Source of the DNA: Micromonospora coerulea
GTDB lineage: Bacteria > Actinomycetota > Actinomycetes > Mycobacteriales > Micromonosporaceae
Direction: 5' to 3'
Length of the DNA: 64,000 nucleotides
Assembly (NCBI RefSeq): GCF_016598485.1
Contig: NZ_JAEMUW010000013.1
Coordinates: 124,001 to 188,000 of the forward strand
Made by a program: the position numbers and the translations under genes
Shown: one piece after another, positions 18,533-26,252 of the stretch
Position numbering within the stretch: the stretch's first letter is position 1
How the letters are laid out: every line of letters begins with the position of its first letter
Notes under the pieces: model-generated
Told to the model about the DNA's origin: nothing
The model's database searches: none
Seen by the model: the letters and a program-made list of their open reading frames with translations, nothing else

Positions 18533-19188
18533 CCGGCCGATTCGTGGTCGTGGAAGGTCCGAGCGGGGTCGGCAAGACCACCGTCACGGCGTTGCTGACC
18601 CGGTTAGTCGCCGACGCCGGCTGGCCGGTCCACCCGACGAAGGAACCCACGCACACGACACTCGGGCGGACTGCCCGGCTCGGCACGGACGACTATCACG
18701 GCCTGACGCTCGCCTGCCTGGTCGCCGCCGATCGGTATCACCATCTGGAGACGGAGGTCCGCCCCGCTCTCGTCGCCGGGAAGGTTGTGTTCTGTGACCG
18801 TTACCTGCCCACCTCGCTGGTATTGCAGCGCCTCGACGGTGTCGATCCCGCCTACATCTGGGACCTCAACCGGTACGCCGACCGCCCTGATCTGACCATC
18901 GTCCTCACCGGCGACCCGACCCGCTCGCGAACAAGGGCCGCCGAACGGGGCATCCACAGCCGCTTCCACCGCGGCGGACCCGAAGCGGGCAAGCGCGAGC
19001 GGGAACTCTACGTCCAGGTGGCCGATGAGCTGACCGGAGCCGGCTTCGCGGTGCACGTGCATGACGTGGGTGAGCAGCAGCCGGACGAGGTCGCTGCGGC
19101 GCTCTTCGCTCGGGTGCGGTCACTCCTCGCGGAGCCGAGCGACGGTCACACCCCGACGGCCAGCGCGGACCTGATCAGAGAATCGTAG
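18529..19188 (+). CDS. Thymidylate-kinase-like P-loop nucleotide kinase
   Basis: 219 residues from GTG 18529, overlapping the radical SAM stop as GTGA. The P-loop is EGPSGVGKTT (residues 9-18), the dTMP-kinase DR motif is in FCDRYLPTSLVLQRL, and an Arg-rich lid precedes SRFHR. KEPTHTTLGRTAR stands where dTMP kinases have the EPGGT segment. It is probably not the housekeeping Tmk, because it is embedded in an accessory cluster and its lid and EPGGT regions are altered. It may phosphorylate a modified nucleotide or a small molecule. The 3' end runs 43 bases into the convergent CYTH gene. Confidence 0.82.
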   Translation: MTGRFVVVEGPSGVGKTTVTALLTRLVADAGWPVHPTKEPTHTTLGRTARLGTDDYHGLTLACLVAADRYHHLETEVRPALVAGKVVFCDRYLPTSLVLQRLDGVDPAYIWDLNRYADRPDLTIVLTGDPTRSRTRAAERGIHSRFHRGGPEAGKRERELYVQVADELTGAGFAVHVHDVGEQQPDEVAAALFARVRSLLAEPSDGHTPTASADLIRES

Positions 19189-19703
19189 GTCTCGGTGCTG
19201 CGCTCCAACTCCACACCGAGCGACTGGGCAAACCGGTCTAGCTCCTGCTGCACCTGCTCCGCCGGCCGGTCACCGCTCACCATCAACTCGATCTCGAAGA
19301 ACGCGCCGAGACCGTCGACCTCGTCGAGGCAGAGCAGCATGCGGTCGAGCCGGGCCGTGCGGCGCGTTTTCGCGATCCGCACGGTCGGATAGAAGCCCAT
19401 GGCGAGGATCGCCCCGTGCATCTCGTCCCGGCCGAGCACCTCGGTCTCGTGCTCCTGACAGGCCAGCTCATTGTCGAGCGGCTTCTTGACGCAGAACACG
19501 TGCCGACCGTTCTCGGTCCGCAGCCGAGCGAAGGCCGCCCCCACCTTGCTCTGCCCATACGTCCAGCCCAAAGCGGCATAGGCCTGATCGTCCTGTCGCA
19601 GCGGTTCCGAGAGGGCCACACCCCTGGCGTGGAGCGCGCGGACCAACGCCGCCGGCTCATCGACCCGGTATTTGACCTCGATCTCCCGGATGCCGTCGGT
19701 CAT
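19146..19703 (-). CDS. CYTH-domain protein (class IV adenylate cyclase/triphosphatase type)
   Basis: 185 residues from ATG 19703, with GGAG five bases upstream. The family signature ExExK is present as EIEVKY (Glu7, Glu9, Lys11), and further basic and acidic strands follow (AFARLRTEN, VFCVKKP, HETEVLG, LDRMLLCLDEVDGLGAFFEIE), consistent with a complete triphosphate tunnel barrel. CYTH enzymes bind and convert triphosphate compounds with Mg2+/Mn2+; class IV cyclases, thiamine triphosphatases and inorganic triphosphatases all share the fold. It converges on the kinase gene with a 43-bp 3' overlap. In this setting it could act on a nucleotide made or used by the kinase and radical SAM enzyme; that is inference. 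Confidence 0.82.
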   Translation of the reverse strand: MTDGIREIEVKYRVDEPAALVRALHARGVALSEPLRQDDQAYAALGWTYGQSKVGAAFARLRTENGRHVFCVKKPLDNELACQEHETEVLGRDEMHGAILAMGFYPTVRIAKTRRTARLDRMLLCLDEVDGLGAFFEIELMVSGDRPAEQVQQELDRFAQSLGVELERSTETYDSLIRSALAVGV

Positions 19704-19802
19704 CACATCTCCAATGGCCATAGCGGTCGCGGACCGGGTCACTTAATCACAGAGAGATCGGATCACGACGCTGACACACTGAAACCGGACCAGCTTGGAC
19801 AG

Positions 19803-19937
19803 ATGCCTTGGCCAGCCGATGCCCACGACGTCCTTGCGCGGCACATCGCGACCCTAGCCCGACGCGCACTGCCCGCCGTCCCCACCGGCGACGCCAAGCT
19901 CGCCCGCAAGGTGGCGGCGGCGAACCAAGTGGCATGA
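19803..19937 (+). pseudogene. N-terminal remnant of a DUF3427 helicase paralogue
   Basis: About 45 codons read PADAHDVLARHIATLARRAL and DAKLARKVAAANQVA, then stop. They match the helicase at 5487-8642 near residue 60 (PADAHVALARHIAALANRAL and DDKLARQVELANRIA). Nothing of the following 900 residues remains here; the only other piece is the C-terminal remnant at 13930. With that piece it brackets the nuclease/HhH/rSAM/kinase/CYTH cassette in inside-out order. The sequence from 19938 to the MMPL repeat holds no gene. Confidence 0.85.
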
Positions 19938-20127
19938 TCAATTGGTCACTTCTTGACGAGAAGTGTTTTGACCTCCGTGAACGTGTACGGCTCTCGATAG
20001 CCCAAGCTGTCGTCTGCTTGTGGCGCATCGGCCTTAATCGCTAGCTCTCCCAGTTCCTGTGACGGTACCGAGTACGTCCGCCATAGCCTCACCCTCACCG
20101 CCAGCTTGGTGGTGGCCGCGCTGCCCG

Positions 20128-22281
20128 CTACGCCTTCGCCACGCTCGCCGGCTCCGGCGGGGCGTGCGGCCCGCTGGCCGGCCGCTCGTCGCCGTGGCCC
20201 GGCCACCACGCCTTGTGCCCGATCAGCGCGGTCAGGGCGGGGACGAAGAACATCGACATGACGAATGCCGACAAAACGATGCCGATCGCCACCGCGAAGC
20301 CCATCTGCTGCAGGAACGAGATCGGCGCGAGCATCAGCACCCCGAACGTCCCGGCAAGGATCAGCCCCGCCGCGGCCACCGTCGGCCCGGCATGTTCCAC
20401 ACCGATGGCGGCCGCCTGGTGCGGCTCGTTCCCCTCCCGCGCCTCCTCTCGCAGTCGGGCGATCATCAGGATGTTGTAGTCGGTCCCGATCGCCACCACG
20501 AAGAGGTACAGGATGATCGGCAGCTGGAAGGTGATCCCGGGCTTGTCCTGCAGCCCCTGGAAGAGATAGACCGTGGCGCCCAGCGTGGCGGCGAAGTTGA
20601 GCAGCACCGCGATCACGAGGTAGATCGGCGCGACCAGGCTGCGCAGCAGCAGCGCGAGGATGAGCGCGATCAGGCCGGCGGCCACCGGCAGGATCACCGA
20701 CAGGTCGCGGTTGTTTGCCGAGTTGATGTCCGCGAAGATCGCGGTGGGTCCGCCGACCACCGCCCGGGTGCCGGGCGGGGCCGCCTGGTGCAGGGCGTCG
20801 CGAAGGTCGTCGCGGACGAGCGTGATCGCCTCGTTGGAGACCGGGTTCTTGTCGAGCAAGAGGTTGACCCGGGCCACGCTCGGGTCGCTGCTGCGCTCCG
20901 GGGGCTGGGCCCGGCCCACTCCCGGGGCGCCTGCGGCGGCCGCCGCGAAGTCGCTGACCTGTTGCTCGGTCAGCGGCGACCCGTTGCCGGTGGTCAGGTA
21001 GACCTCGGTGGGGGCGAGCGCGCCGGCGGCGAACCCGCGCTGCAGGTCCGCGGCGGCCTTCGCCGACTCGGTGTCCTGCGGGAAGCCGGCGCTGAAGTCG
21101 TAGTCGGCCTTGTAGCCCAGCACGCCTGCGGCGAGCGCGACCAGCAGGGCGCCGGATGCCGCCGCGACGAGCGCCGGCCGGCGCCCGATGGCGGTGCCGA
21201 GCCGGTGCGACATGGTGGCCTTGGGGGCACGCTGCCACGCCTTGGACGGCCAGAAAACGTACCGGCCGAGCAGCGAAACGACCGCCGGGATGAGGGTGAG
21301 CGAGGTGATCAGCATGACGCCGACGGCGATGGCGAGCGCCGGGCCGAGCGAGCCGAAGAAGCCCAGGGACGCGAGGAGCAGCACGAGGAACGCGACGATG
21401 ACCGCTCCGGCGGCGGACGTGATGACCTCGCCGACCCGCTGGACGGAGACGATCATCGCGGTGCGCTTGTCGTCGCCGGCACGCAGCCGCTCGCGGTAGC
21501 GGAAGAGCAGGAACAGGATGTAGTCGGTGCCGATGCCGAACAGCACGATCAGCAGGATCGTCTGCAGGTCCTGGCTGACGTTGAGGTCGAACGCCTTGCC
21601 CGCTGCGGCGACCAGCCCGCTCGTGACCCACATGACGACGCCGATGACCACCACGGGCAGCAGCGCGGCGATGGGGCTGCGGAAGATGATCAGGATCAGT
21701 CCGATGATCAGGATGATCGTCGCAATGCCGACCACCGAGAAGGCCTTGTTGAAGGTGTCCTCGTTGTCGACGAAGCTCGCCACGTCGCCGGCCACGCCCG
21801 CGGTCAGCCCGCTGCCCGCCAGCTCCGCACCGATGGCGGCCCGCAGCTCGCGTACGGCGTCGAGCAGCGCCGGGTCGTCCGGGGCGACCGCATCGAGCCC
21901 GACGTTCACCACCTGCACCGACTTGTCCGGCGCCACGGCCTGGGGGCCGGTCAGGTAGCCGGACGTGCGCGAGATGTTCTTGGCCTTGAGCGACTGGGCG
22001 AGCTGGCTCACCCTCGCCTCGTCAGCCGGTGTGAGCGACTGCCCGTCGGCGCGCTTGACCACGATGGTCGCCGTCGCGGTGGCTTGCTGCGGAAACGCCT
22101 TCTTCCCGAGTTCGATGGCCTGCACCGACTCGTACGAGCGGGGCAGGAAGCTGCTCTGCTCGGCGGAGGTGATGTCGCTCAGCGACGGTGTGGTGACGAC
22201 GATGGCGACTGCCGCGAGCACCCAGCCGACAATCACCCACCACGCCCTGCGTACCACGAACCTGCCCAGCCGCTCGAACAT
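20128..22281 (-). CDS. MMPL-family RND transporter (copy 2)
   Basis: 717 residues with the full MMPL layout: TM1 at WWVIVGWVLAAVAIVVTT, a large extracytoplasmic loop, GIGTDYILFLLFRYRERLRAG in repeat one and AIGTDYNILMIARLREEAREG in repeat two, and a final group of TM helices. The polar C-terminal tail ends ASVAKA. It belongs to a different subgroup from the MMPL protein at 11383. The last 305 bp are duplicated at 13614-13926. The gene has no local regulator of its own; only the 3' tip of a response regulator gene remains upstream at 22436. Confidence 0.92.
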   Translation of the reverse strand: MFERLGRFVVRRAWWVIVGWVLAAVAIVVTTPSLSDITSAEQSSFLPRSYESVQAIELGKKAFPQQATATATIVVKRADGQSLTPADEARVSQLAQSLKAKNISRTSGYLTGPQAVAPDKSVQVVNVGLDAVAPDDPALLDAVRELRAAIGAELAGSGLTAGVAGDVASFVDNEDTFNKAFSVVGIATIILIIGLILIIFRSPIAALLPVVVIGVVMWVTSGLVAAAGKAFDLNVSQDLQTILLIVLFGIGTDYILFLLFRYRERLRAGDDKRTAMIVSVQRVGEVITSAAGAVIVAFLVLLLASLGFFGSLGPALAIAVGVMLITSLTLIPAVVSLLGRYVFWPSKAWQRAPKATMSHRLGTAIGRRPALVAAASGALLVALAAGVLGYKADYDFSAGFPQDTESAKAAADLQRGFAAGALAPTEVYLTTGNGSPLTEQQVSDFAAAAAGAPGVGRAQPPERSSDPSVARVNLLLDKNPVSNEAITLVRDDLRDALHQAAPPGTRAVVGGPTAIFADINSANNRDLSVILPVAAGLIALILALLLRSLVAPIYLVIAVLLNFAATLGATVYLFQGLQDKPGITFQLPIILYLFVVAIGTDYNILMIARLREEAREGNEPHQAAAIGVEHAGPTVAAAGLILAGTFGVLMLAPISFLQQMGFAVAIGIVLSAFVMSMFFVPALTALIGHKAWWPGHGDERPASGPHAPPEPASVAKA

Positions 22282-22554
22282 GGTTTACCCCCGCTTGTTC
22301 GACCCACCAACATCTGGGGCCTGGAGCGCCCATGGGCGCCCGCCCGTCACTCTGCCGGGCAGCCTTCACTACCCCTTGTGCAGGGTACCTTCGACCAGCA
22401 ATCCTTTTCGGACGCTTGGGGTGCGGCGGGCCGCGTGAGTCTCAGCCGTTCAAGTACGCGAGCACCGCGAGCACTTGGATAGTTCGACGCCCGAGAGGAA
22501 AGCTTCACCATCGTCGGTAGCACCGCGATTCTTCGCACTCGGTAGGGCGAGCGG
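22282..22554. other. Spacer with regulator-gene remnant
   Basis: No gene is visible in these 273 bp. The spacer contains the 39-bp repeat of the response regulator 3' end (22436-22474) and probably the promoter of the MMPL copy 2 gene near 22290-22400, where I could not assign clear boxes. Confidence 0.5.
22436..22474. repeat. 39-bp direct repeat, right copy
   Basis: Perfect copy of 9367-9405. Here it is an orphan: on the minus strand it encodes the last 11 codons and stop of the LuxR-type regulator, but the upstream side does not continue into a regulator gene. Confidence 0.85.
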
Positions 22555-23826
22555 TCAACCCGCGGCCGGTCGATACACGTACACCGGCTTCTTCCTGTCG
22601 GCGCGCTCCGGACAGGTGCCGGTCCTGCCGCCCACCATGCCGACCCTGCCGTCCGCGCACACGGTCAGGTAACCCCTGCCCTCCCGGAACCCCTCCACGC
22701 AGGTGAAGTACCTGCACACGTCGGGAGCCGGCTCGTGGACGAGCACGCCGCCGCAGAAGTTGTAGCCGTACGGGTTCTCCGGCGCCCCGCACCGCTCCGC
22801 GGGCATTGGCACGCCGGGAGAGGCGGTGGGGGCCGGTGCCGGGTCGATGAGGCCCGGAGTCGGGGAGGGCCGGGGCGCATCCGGGTCGACCGGACCGGGG
22901 GCCGGCGCGCCGCTGGTGGCGTCGGGATCCGCGGGGGAAGACGTCGTGCTGGGCACACCCGGACCGGCGGTGGGAGCGGCGCTGGGCGCCGTCCCGGTGC
23001 CAGGGAAGGCACCGGGAGTGAGAAATCTGCCGCCACCGGAGGCGCCCGGCGGGCTGTTCGATCCGCGCGAGTCGACCGTCATGGCGTACGCGGGCAGGGC
23101 GATGAGCACGACGGCGGCGGCGATGATCGCGGGGTGGGCGAGGCGGGCTCTCGCCGGCGCCTGCGCCGCGGTGGCGACCACCGGCGCCGGCGGCCGCGAC
23201 CGCCGGTTGGCGGCCACCGCCTCGTCGAGCCGGGCGAGCACGACGCGGCGCTGGCCGGTGAAGTCGGCGTACGCCATGGTCAGCCTCAGCCGGAAGCAGA
23301 TCGCGGCGTCCACGGGCACGCGGAGGCCGGCAACCGGCGGGCTGCCGACGACGTGCAGCAGCGTGATCGGCGCCGCCGGGTAGTGGGCCAGGCCGCTCAA
23401 CTCCGGGTACGTCCACTCGCGATCGTTGTCGCGGCCGAGGAGGATGACGCGGCGGTCGGTGACCACGGCCGTGCCGGTGTCGGTCACCCGCACGCCCGCG
23501 GGTAACCGGTGTGCCTGCGGTGTTCGCCGGACGGGAATGACGGCGAGTTCGGGGATGGGCAGGTCCGCGTCCTGGCCGTCCTCGATCTCGACCAGTTCCG
23601 CCTTCGGCTGCACCGCGACGACCACCTCGCCGTCGGCCAGGTCTACCGGCAGGTCCGCGACCGGCTCGGCCGGTGAGTCCTCGGCCGCGGCGCGCAGCCG
23701 GAGCAGTCGCACGCCCCGCAGGTACCACGCCTCGACGGCGTCGTCGTAGGCGCGCCGGCGCCGCTTGTTCTCGCGTTTCGCCCAGCGGGTTCCCCAACCC
23801 GAATCGGTCCTGTCCCGCTCCCTCAC
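22555..23826 (-). CDS. Single-pass protein with PH-like core and six-Cys ectodomain (family member A)
   Basis: 423 residues from GTG 23826, with GGGAGG eight bases upstream. Order of parts: a basic N-terminus (WGTRWAKRENKRRRRAYDDA), a cytoplasmic region with a PH-like strand pattern (VVTDRRVILLGRDNDREWTY, PITLLHVVG, FRLRLTMAYADFTGQR), one TM helix (about residues 240-260, AIIAAAVVLIALPAYAM), a Pro/Thr/Ala-rich linker of about 100 residues, and a C-terminal domain with six Cys: CGAPENPYGYNFCGG, DVCRYFTC, TVCADG and GTCP. Three paralogues lie at 31924, 44190 and 46136. I know no function; the layout suggests a sensor or wall-binding receptor. The only downstream neighbour is a regulator-gene remnant. 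Confidence 0.8.
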   Translation of the reverse strand: MRERDRTDSGWGTRWAKRENKRRRRAYDDAVEAWYLRGVRLLRLRAAAEDSPAEPVADLPVDLADGEVVVAVQPKAELVEIEDGQDADLPIPELAVIPVRRTPQAHRLPAGVRVTDTGTAVVTDRRVILLGRDNDREWTYPELSGLAHYPAAPITLLHVVGSPPVAGLRVPVDAAICFRLRLTMAYADFTGQRRVVLARLDEAVAANRRSRPPAPVVATAAQAPARARLAHPAIIAAAVVLIALPAYAMTVDSRGSNSPPGASGGGRFLTPGAFPGTGTAPSAAPTAGPGVPSTTSSPADPDATSGAPAPGPVDPDAPRPSPTPGLIDPAPAPTASPGVPMPAERCGAPENPYGYNFCGGVLVHEPAPDVCRYFTCVEGFREGRGYLTVCADGRVGMVGGRTGTCPERADRKKPVYVYRPAAG

Positions 23827-24052
23827 CGGGGCCGCCTCCCGCGAAGATGATTCGGCATGGCGTGGGATATAACCCCGCAGGCCGCCCCTGGACATGCCCC
23901 ACCTCCTCATTGGACCGGTTCGGCACTGTCGGCGTACCCAGGGGAGCGTTCCGCCACTCCAGGGAGCGACCGGCGAGCTGGATCGGGCCGGAGAACGAGG
24001 TCACCGTGCCGGACTTCAGCACGCGATGACCGGACAGCGTGGGGAGGCCAGA

Positions 24053-24094
24053 TATCCGAAGCACGACGTCGCCGTCGAGGTGCCCACCGGATAA
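24053..24094 (+). pseudogene. 3' remnant of a DDN-type nitroreductase gene
   Basis: Fourteen codons encode YPKHDVAVEVPTG and stop, matching the C-terminus of the intact gene at 27223-27576 (YPKHDVAVQV). The 5' part of the same kind of gene lies at 24976-25079, on the other side of the fatty-acid-hydroxylase gene. Confidence 0.75.
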
Positions 24095-24103
24095 ATGTGC
24101 GGG

Positions 24104-24871
24104 TCAGGCCGCCAGGGTGTACGGCTCGGGGTCGGCCGACAGCCGGCGACGGTCGTAGTCGGGGGCGAGGGTGCCGAACAGGCGGTCCCAGATCGACGTG
24201 TAGAAGCCGAGGTTGACCGCCGGCTCGACGTGGTGCCCTGCGTGCAGCGTCGGGGTGGCGACCCAGCGGAACACCCGGCTGCGTCGGGCCGCCGGCGGGA
24301 GCACCTCCACGCCCAGGTGCCCGAAGATCCCGAAGACGAGGTTCACCGCGGTGTAGGCGAGGATCGCCCAGACCGAGAACGCGTGCGTCGCGATCGCGGC
24401 CAGCCAGAGCCCGCCGAATCCGAGGATCTCCAGGGGGTGGAGCGCGTACAGCGTGGCGGGGCGGGCGTCGACGAACCGGTGGTGCAGCGCGTGAGCGAGC
24501 GGGAAGAGCCGGGGCCGGTGCGCGACCGCGTGTCCGGCGTACATCAGCAGGTCCATCAGCAGGAGCAACAGGACGAAGTCGGCCACGATCCGGATGTCCG
24601 GGTCCGCGTTCAGGTGGATGATCCCGGCCCGCCACAGTCCCCAGCCGGCGACCGTGACCACCGCGTTCATCAGGATCGCCCCACCGGCGAGCCACACCTG
24701 CAGCCGGCTGATCCGGCCGGGGTCGGGCAGCAGCCGGACGACCGTGGGCAAGCGGAGCATGGCGTTGCCGGCGCCGACGGCGATCAGGAAGAGGATCACG
24801 TTCTCGAGCAGGGCGAGCCCGACCACCTGGCCGACATCGAGTCGCCAGGCCCAGTCGAGCACCGCATCCAC
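24104..24871 (-). CDS. Fatty acid hydroxylase/sterol desaturase family membrane protein
   Basis: About 255 residues from GTG 24871 (GAAAG upstream); an ATG at 24949 would add 26 residues that look non-coding. Several TM helices alternate with the His motifs of the di-iron membrane hydroxylases: GHAVAH, HALHHRF, HPLE and HAGHHVEPAVN, ending in NLGFYTSIWDRLFGT, typical of the family. It should hydroxylate or desaturate a lipid, sterol or carotenoid using di-iron and O2; the substrate cannot be told. The gene is flanked on both sides by pieces of a DDN-type gene and reads opposite to them, so it was probably inserted or shuffled into place. Confidence 0.87.
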   Translation of the reverse strand: MDAVLDWAWRLDVGQVVGLALLENVILFLIAVGAGNAMLRLPTVVRLLPDPGRISRLQVWLAGGAILMNAVVTVAGWGLWRAGIIHLNADPDIRIVADFVLLLLLMDLLMYAGHAVAHRPRLFPLAHALHHRFVDARPATLYALHPLEILGFGGLWLAAIATHAFSVWAILAYTAVNLVFGIFGHLGVEVLPPAARRSRVFRWVATPTLHAGHHVEPAVNLGFYTSIWDRLFGTLAPDYDRRRLSADPEPYTLAA

Positions 24872-24975
24872 GTCTTTCAGTATCCACCGGTCAGGGGAGC
24901 TCGGGACGCACGTGATTCGCGGATCGCGAAATTCAGCGCGAACGTCCATATCCCGGCAGGTGGGAGCTTCGAGAA

Positions 24976-25079
24976 GTTGACGGAGGACACCGTGCCAAGG
25001 CCGTCAGGGAAGCGCTTGAGGGCGCCAGCGAGATCGAGCCGACCGTGACCGGCCGGAAGACCGGACGGCAGATCAGTCG
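24976..25079 (+). pseudogene. 5' remnant of a DDN-type nitroreductase gene
   Basis: From the TTGACGGAGGACACC leader through the first about 30 codons, the bases match the intact gene at 27223 almost exactly. One base is missing just after the GTG start (GTGCCAAGG against GTGACCAAGG), which destroys the frame. The match ends where the lipoprotein gene begins on the other strand. Confidence 0.82.
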
Positions 25080-25978
25080 GTGATCGTCAGCGGGACGGGT
25101 AGGCCCTGCTGCACCTCCAGGACCGCCCGCTCGCCGAGCGGTCGGTTCAGCTCGACGGTGGTGGTGCGCTCCGCCCCGATGGCCAAGCACGCCTCGTCAC
25201 CGCCATGCGGGTACGGGATGACGATCACGACGACCGCCTGGTCCGACTCGGCCGCCTCGGCGCCGTAGTCGGCGCCGCACGGCTCGCTGCGCGGGCCGCG
25301 CGAGCCGGTGAAGGTGACGGTCAGTTCGCGGCCGGTGGTCGTGGTGGCCGCCGACTCGATCGCCAGCCCGGCGTGCGGATGGTCGTCGTCCCAGGGCGGT
25401 GGCGTCACCCGCACGACGGTGGAGGGGTCGACGGCCAGCCGGGCCAGCCGCACGGCGGTCCCACGGAGGGTGAATTCCCACGCGGGGGCGGTCACCGCGC
25501 CCCGCGTGGTCTGGATGGTCATGGTGGTCAGCCGAGCGCCGGTGACGATCAGCGGCGCGCAGTCGGCGCACTCGCCGGGGTGTACCTCCCGCATCTGCGC
25601 CAACGCCGCGTCCGCGGAGACGAGCGGCATGTCGTCGCTGCTGCCGTCGGCCCAGCCGACCTTCCCGCTCGATTCGGGACGGCCCGGGATCGTCGCGGCG
25701 GCTTCGATGCGACCGGCCCCCAGTCCCTGCTTGTGGTCTCCGTTCGCCGGCTCCCAGTCGCCGATCTGGCTGGTCAGGTCGCCCACCGGGACGAACTTCG
25801 GTGGGCCGCCCACCGCCCGAACCGCCGCCTCATACCGGGCCAGCGCGCCGGCGGCCTGCTGGCGCAGGCCGTCCACCTCGTCGGCTGCCGGGCCGCTCCC
25901 CGCGGTCCCGCAGCCGGCGAGCACGACCGCGGCAATGACCCACGGCATCAACAGTCGACTGGACCCTGGTGTCCTCAC
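25073..25978 (-). CDS. Lipoprotein of unknown function (copy 1)
   Basis: About 301 residues from GTG 25978. A signal peptide with lipobox is clear: RLLMPWVIAAVVLAGC, Cys lipidated, then GTAGSGPAADEVDGLRQQA. The mature part has FVPVGDLTSQIGDWEPANGD and a C-terminal ERAVLEVQQGLPVPLTITD. There are two further Cys pairs (GECADCAP and EPCGADYG). It is a paralogue of the protein at 27610-28503 and sits in the same order relative to DDN and PPOX sequences, so the two are products of a block duplication. The function is unknown; it is an exported, membrane-attached protein. Confidence 0.82.
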   Translation of the reverse strand: MRTPGSSRLLMPWVIAAVVLAGCGTAGSGPAADEVDGLRQQAAGALARYEAAVRAVGGPPKFVPVGDLTSQIGDWEPANGDHKQGLGAGRIEAAATIPGRPESSGKVGWADGSSDDMPLVSADAALAQMREVHPGECADCAPLIVTGARLTTMTIQTTRGAVTAPAWEFTLRGTAVRLARLAVDPSTVVRVTPPPWDDDHPHAGLAIESAATTTTGRELTVTFTGSRGPRSEPCGADYGAEAAESDQAVVVIVIPYPHGGDEACLAIGAERTTTVELNRPLGERAVLEVQQGLPVPLTITD

Positions 25979-26015
25979 ACTCTTGAGACGCAACCTCGGC
26001 CGCCGCGGTTGCATC

Positions 26016-26163
26016 TCAACCAGTCAGCTCGAAATGCACCGTACGGCCGGTCCGGCGGCGGACGAGCCGGTGCGTCAGCGGCACCAGCACCCCGTGCAGC
26101 ACCGGATACTTGCGCCGCAGCGACCGGCCGGCCGCCCGGTATTCCGCGCCGCCTGATGTCGAA
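26016..26163 (-). pseudogene. C-terminal remnant of an F420-type (PPOX) oxidoreductase
   Basis: About 48 codons end EYRAAGRSLRRKYPVLHGVL, VPLTHRLVRRRTGRTVHFEL and stop. This matches the C-terminus of the intact fusion protein at 28510-29343 (ALARKHPMLHRVLVPLMHRL and GRRKTGRTVHFELT). The rest of the gene is absent. It lies upstream of lipoprotein copy 1, exactly as the intact gene lies upstream of lipoprotein copy 2. Confidence 0.85.
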
Positions 26164-26252
26164 CGGCTGACCTCGCTGCCACGCCGGGCATAGTCGGTTG
26201 CGCCCGGGTGCAACGCTTTCGTCAGCAACCTTCGGGAAAGCAGGGCGAGACC

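Noticed and set aside
18529..19188. Housekeeping dTMP kinase (tmk)
   Set aside because: The context is an accessory cluster and the EPGGT segment is altered, so the housekeeping name was not used.
9367..22474. A complete integrative element bounded by att sites
   Set aside because: No integrase, excisionase or replication gene lies between the 39-bp repeats, so I report only the repeats.
20059..22482. Long plus-strand open frame opposite MMPL copy 2 (807 codons)
   Set aside because: Composition is a shadow of the MMPL gene; no domain is visible.
23940..24030. Possible further gene fragment on the minus strand before the hydroxylase locus
   Set aside because: A short readable stretch exists, but I could not relate it to any family or to another gene in the window.
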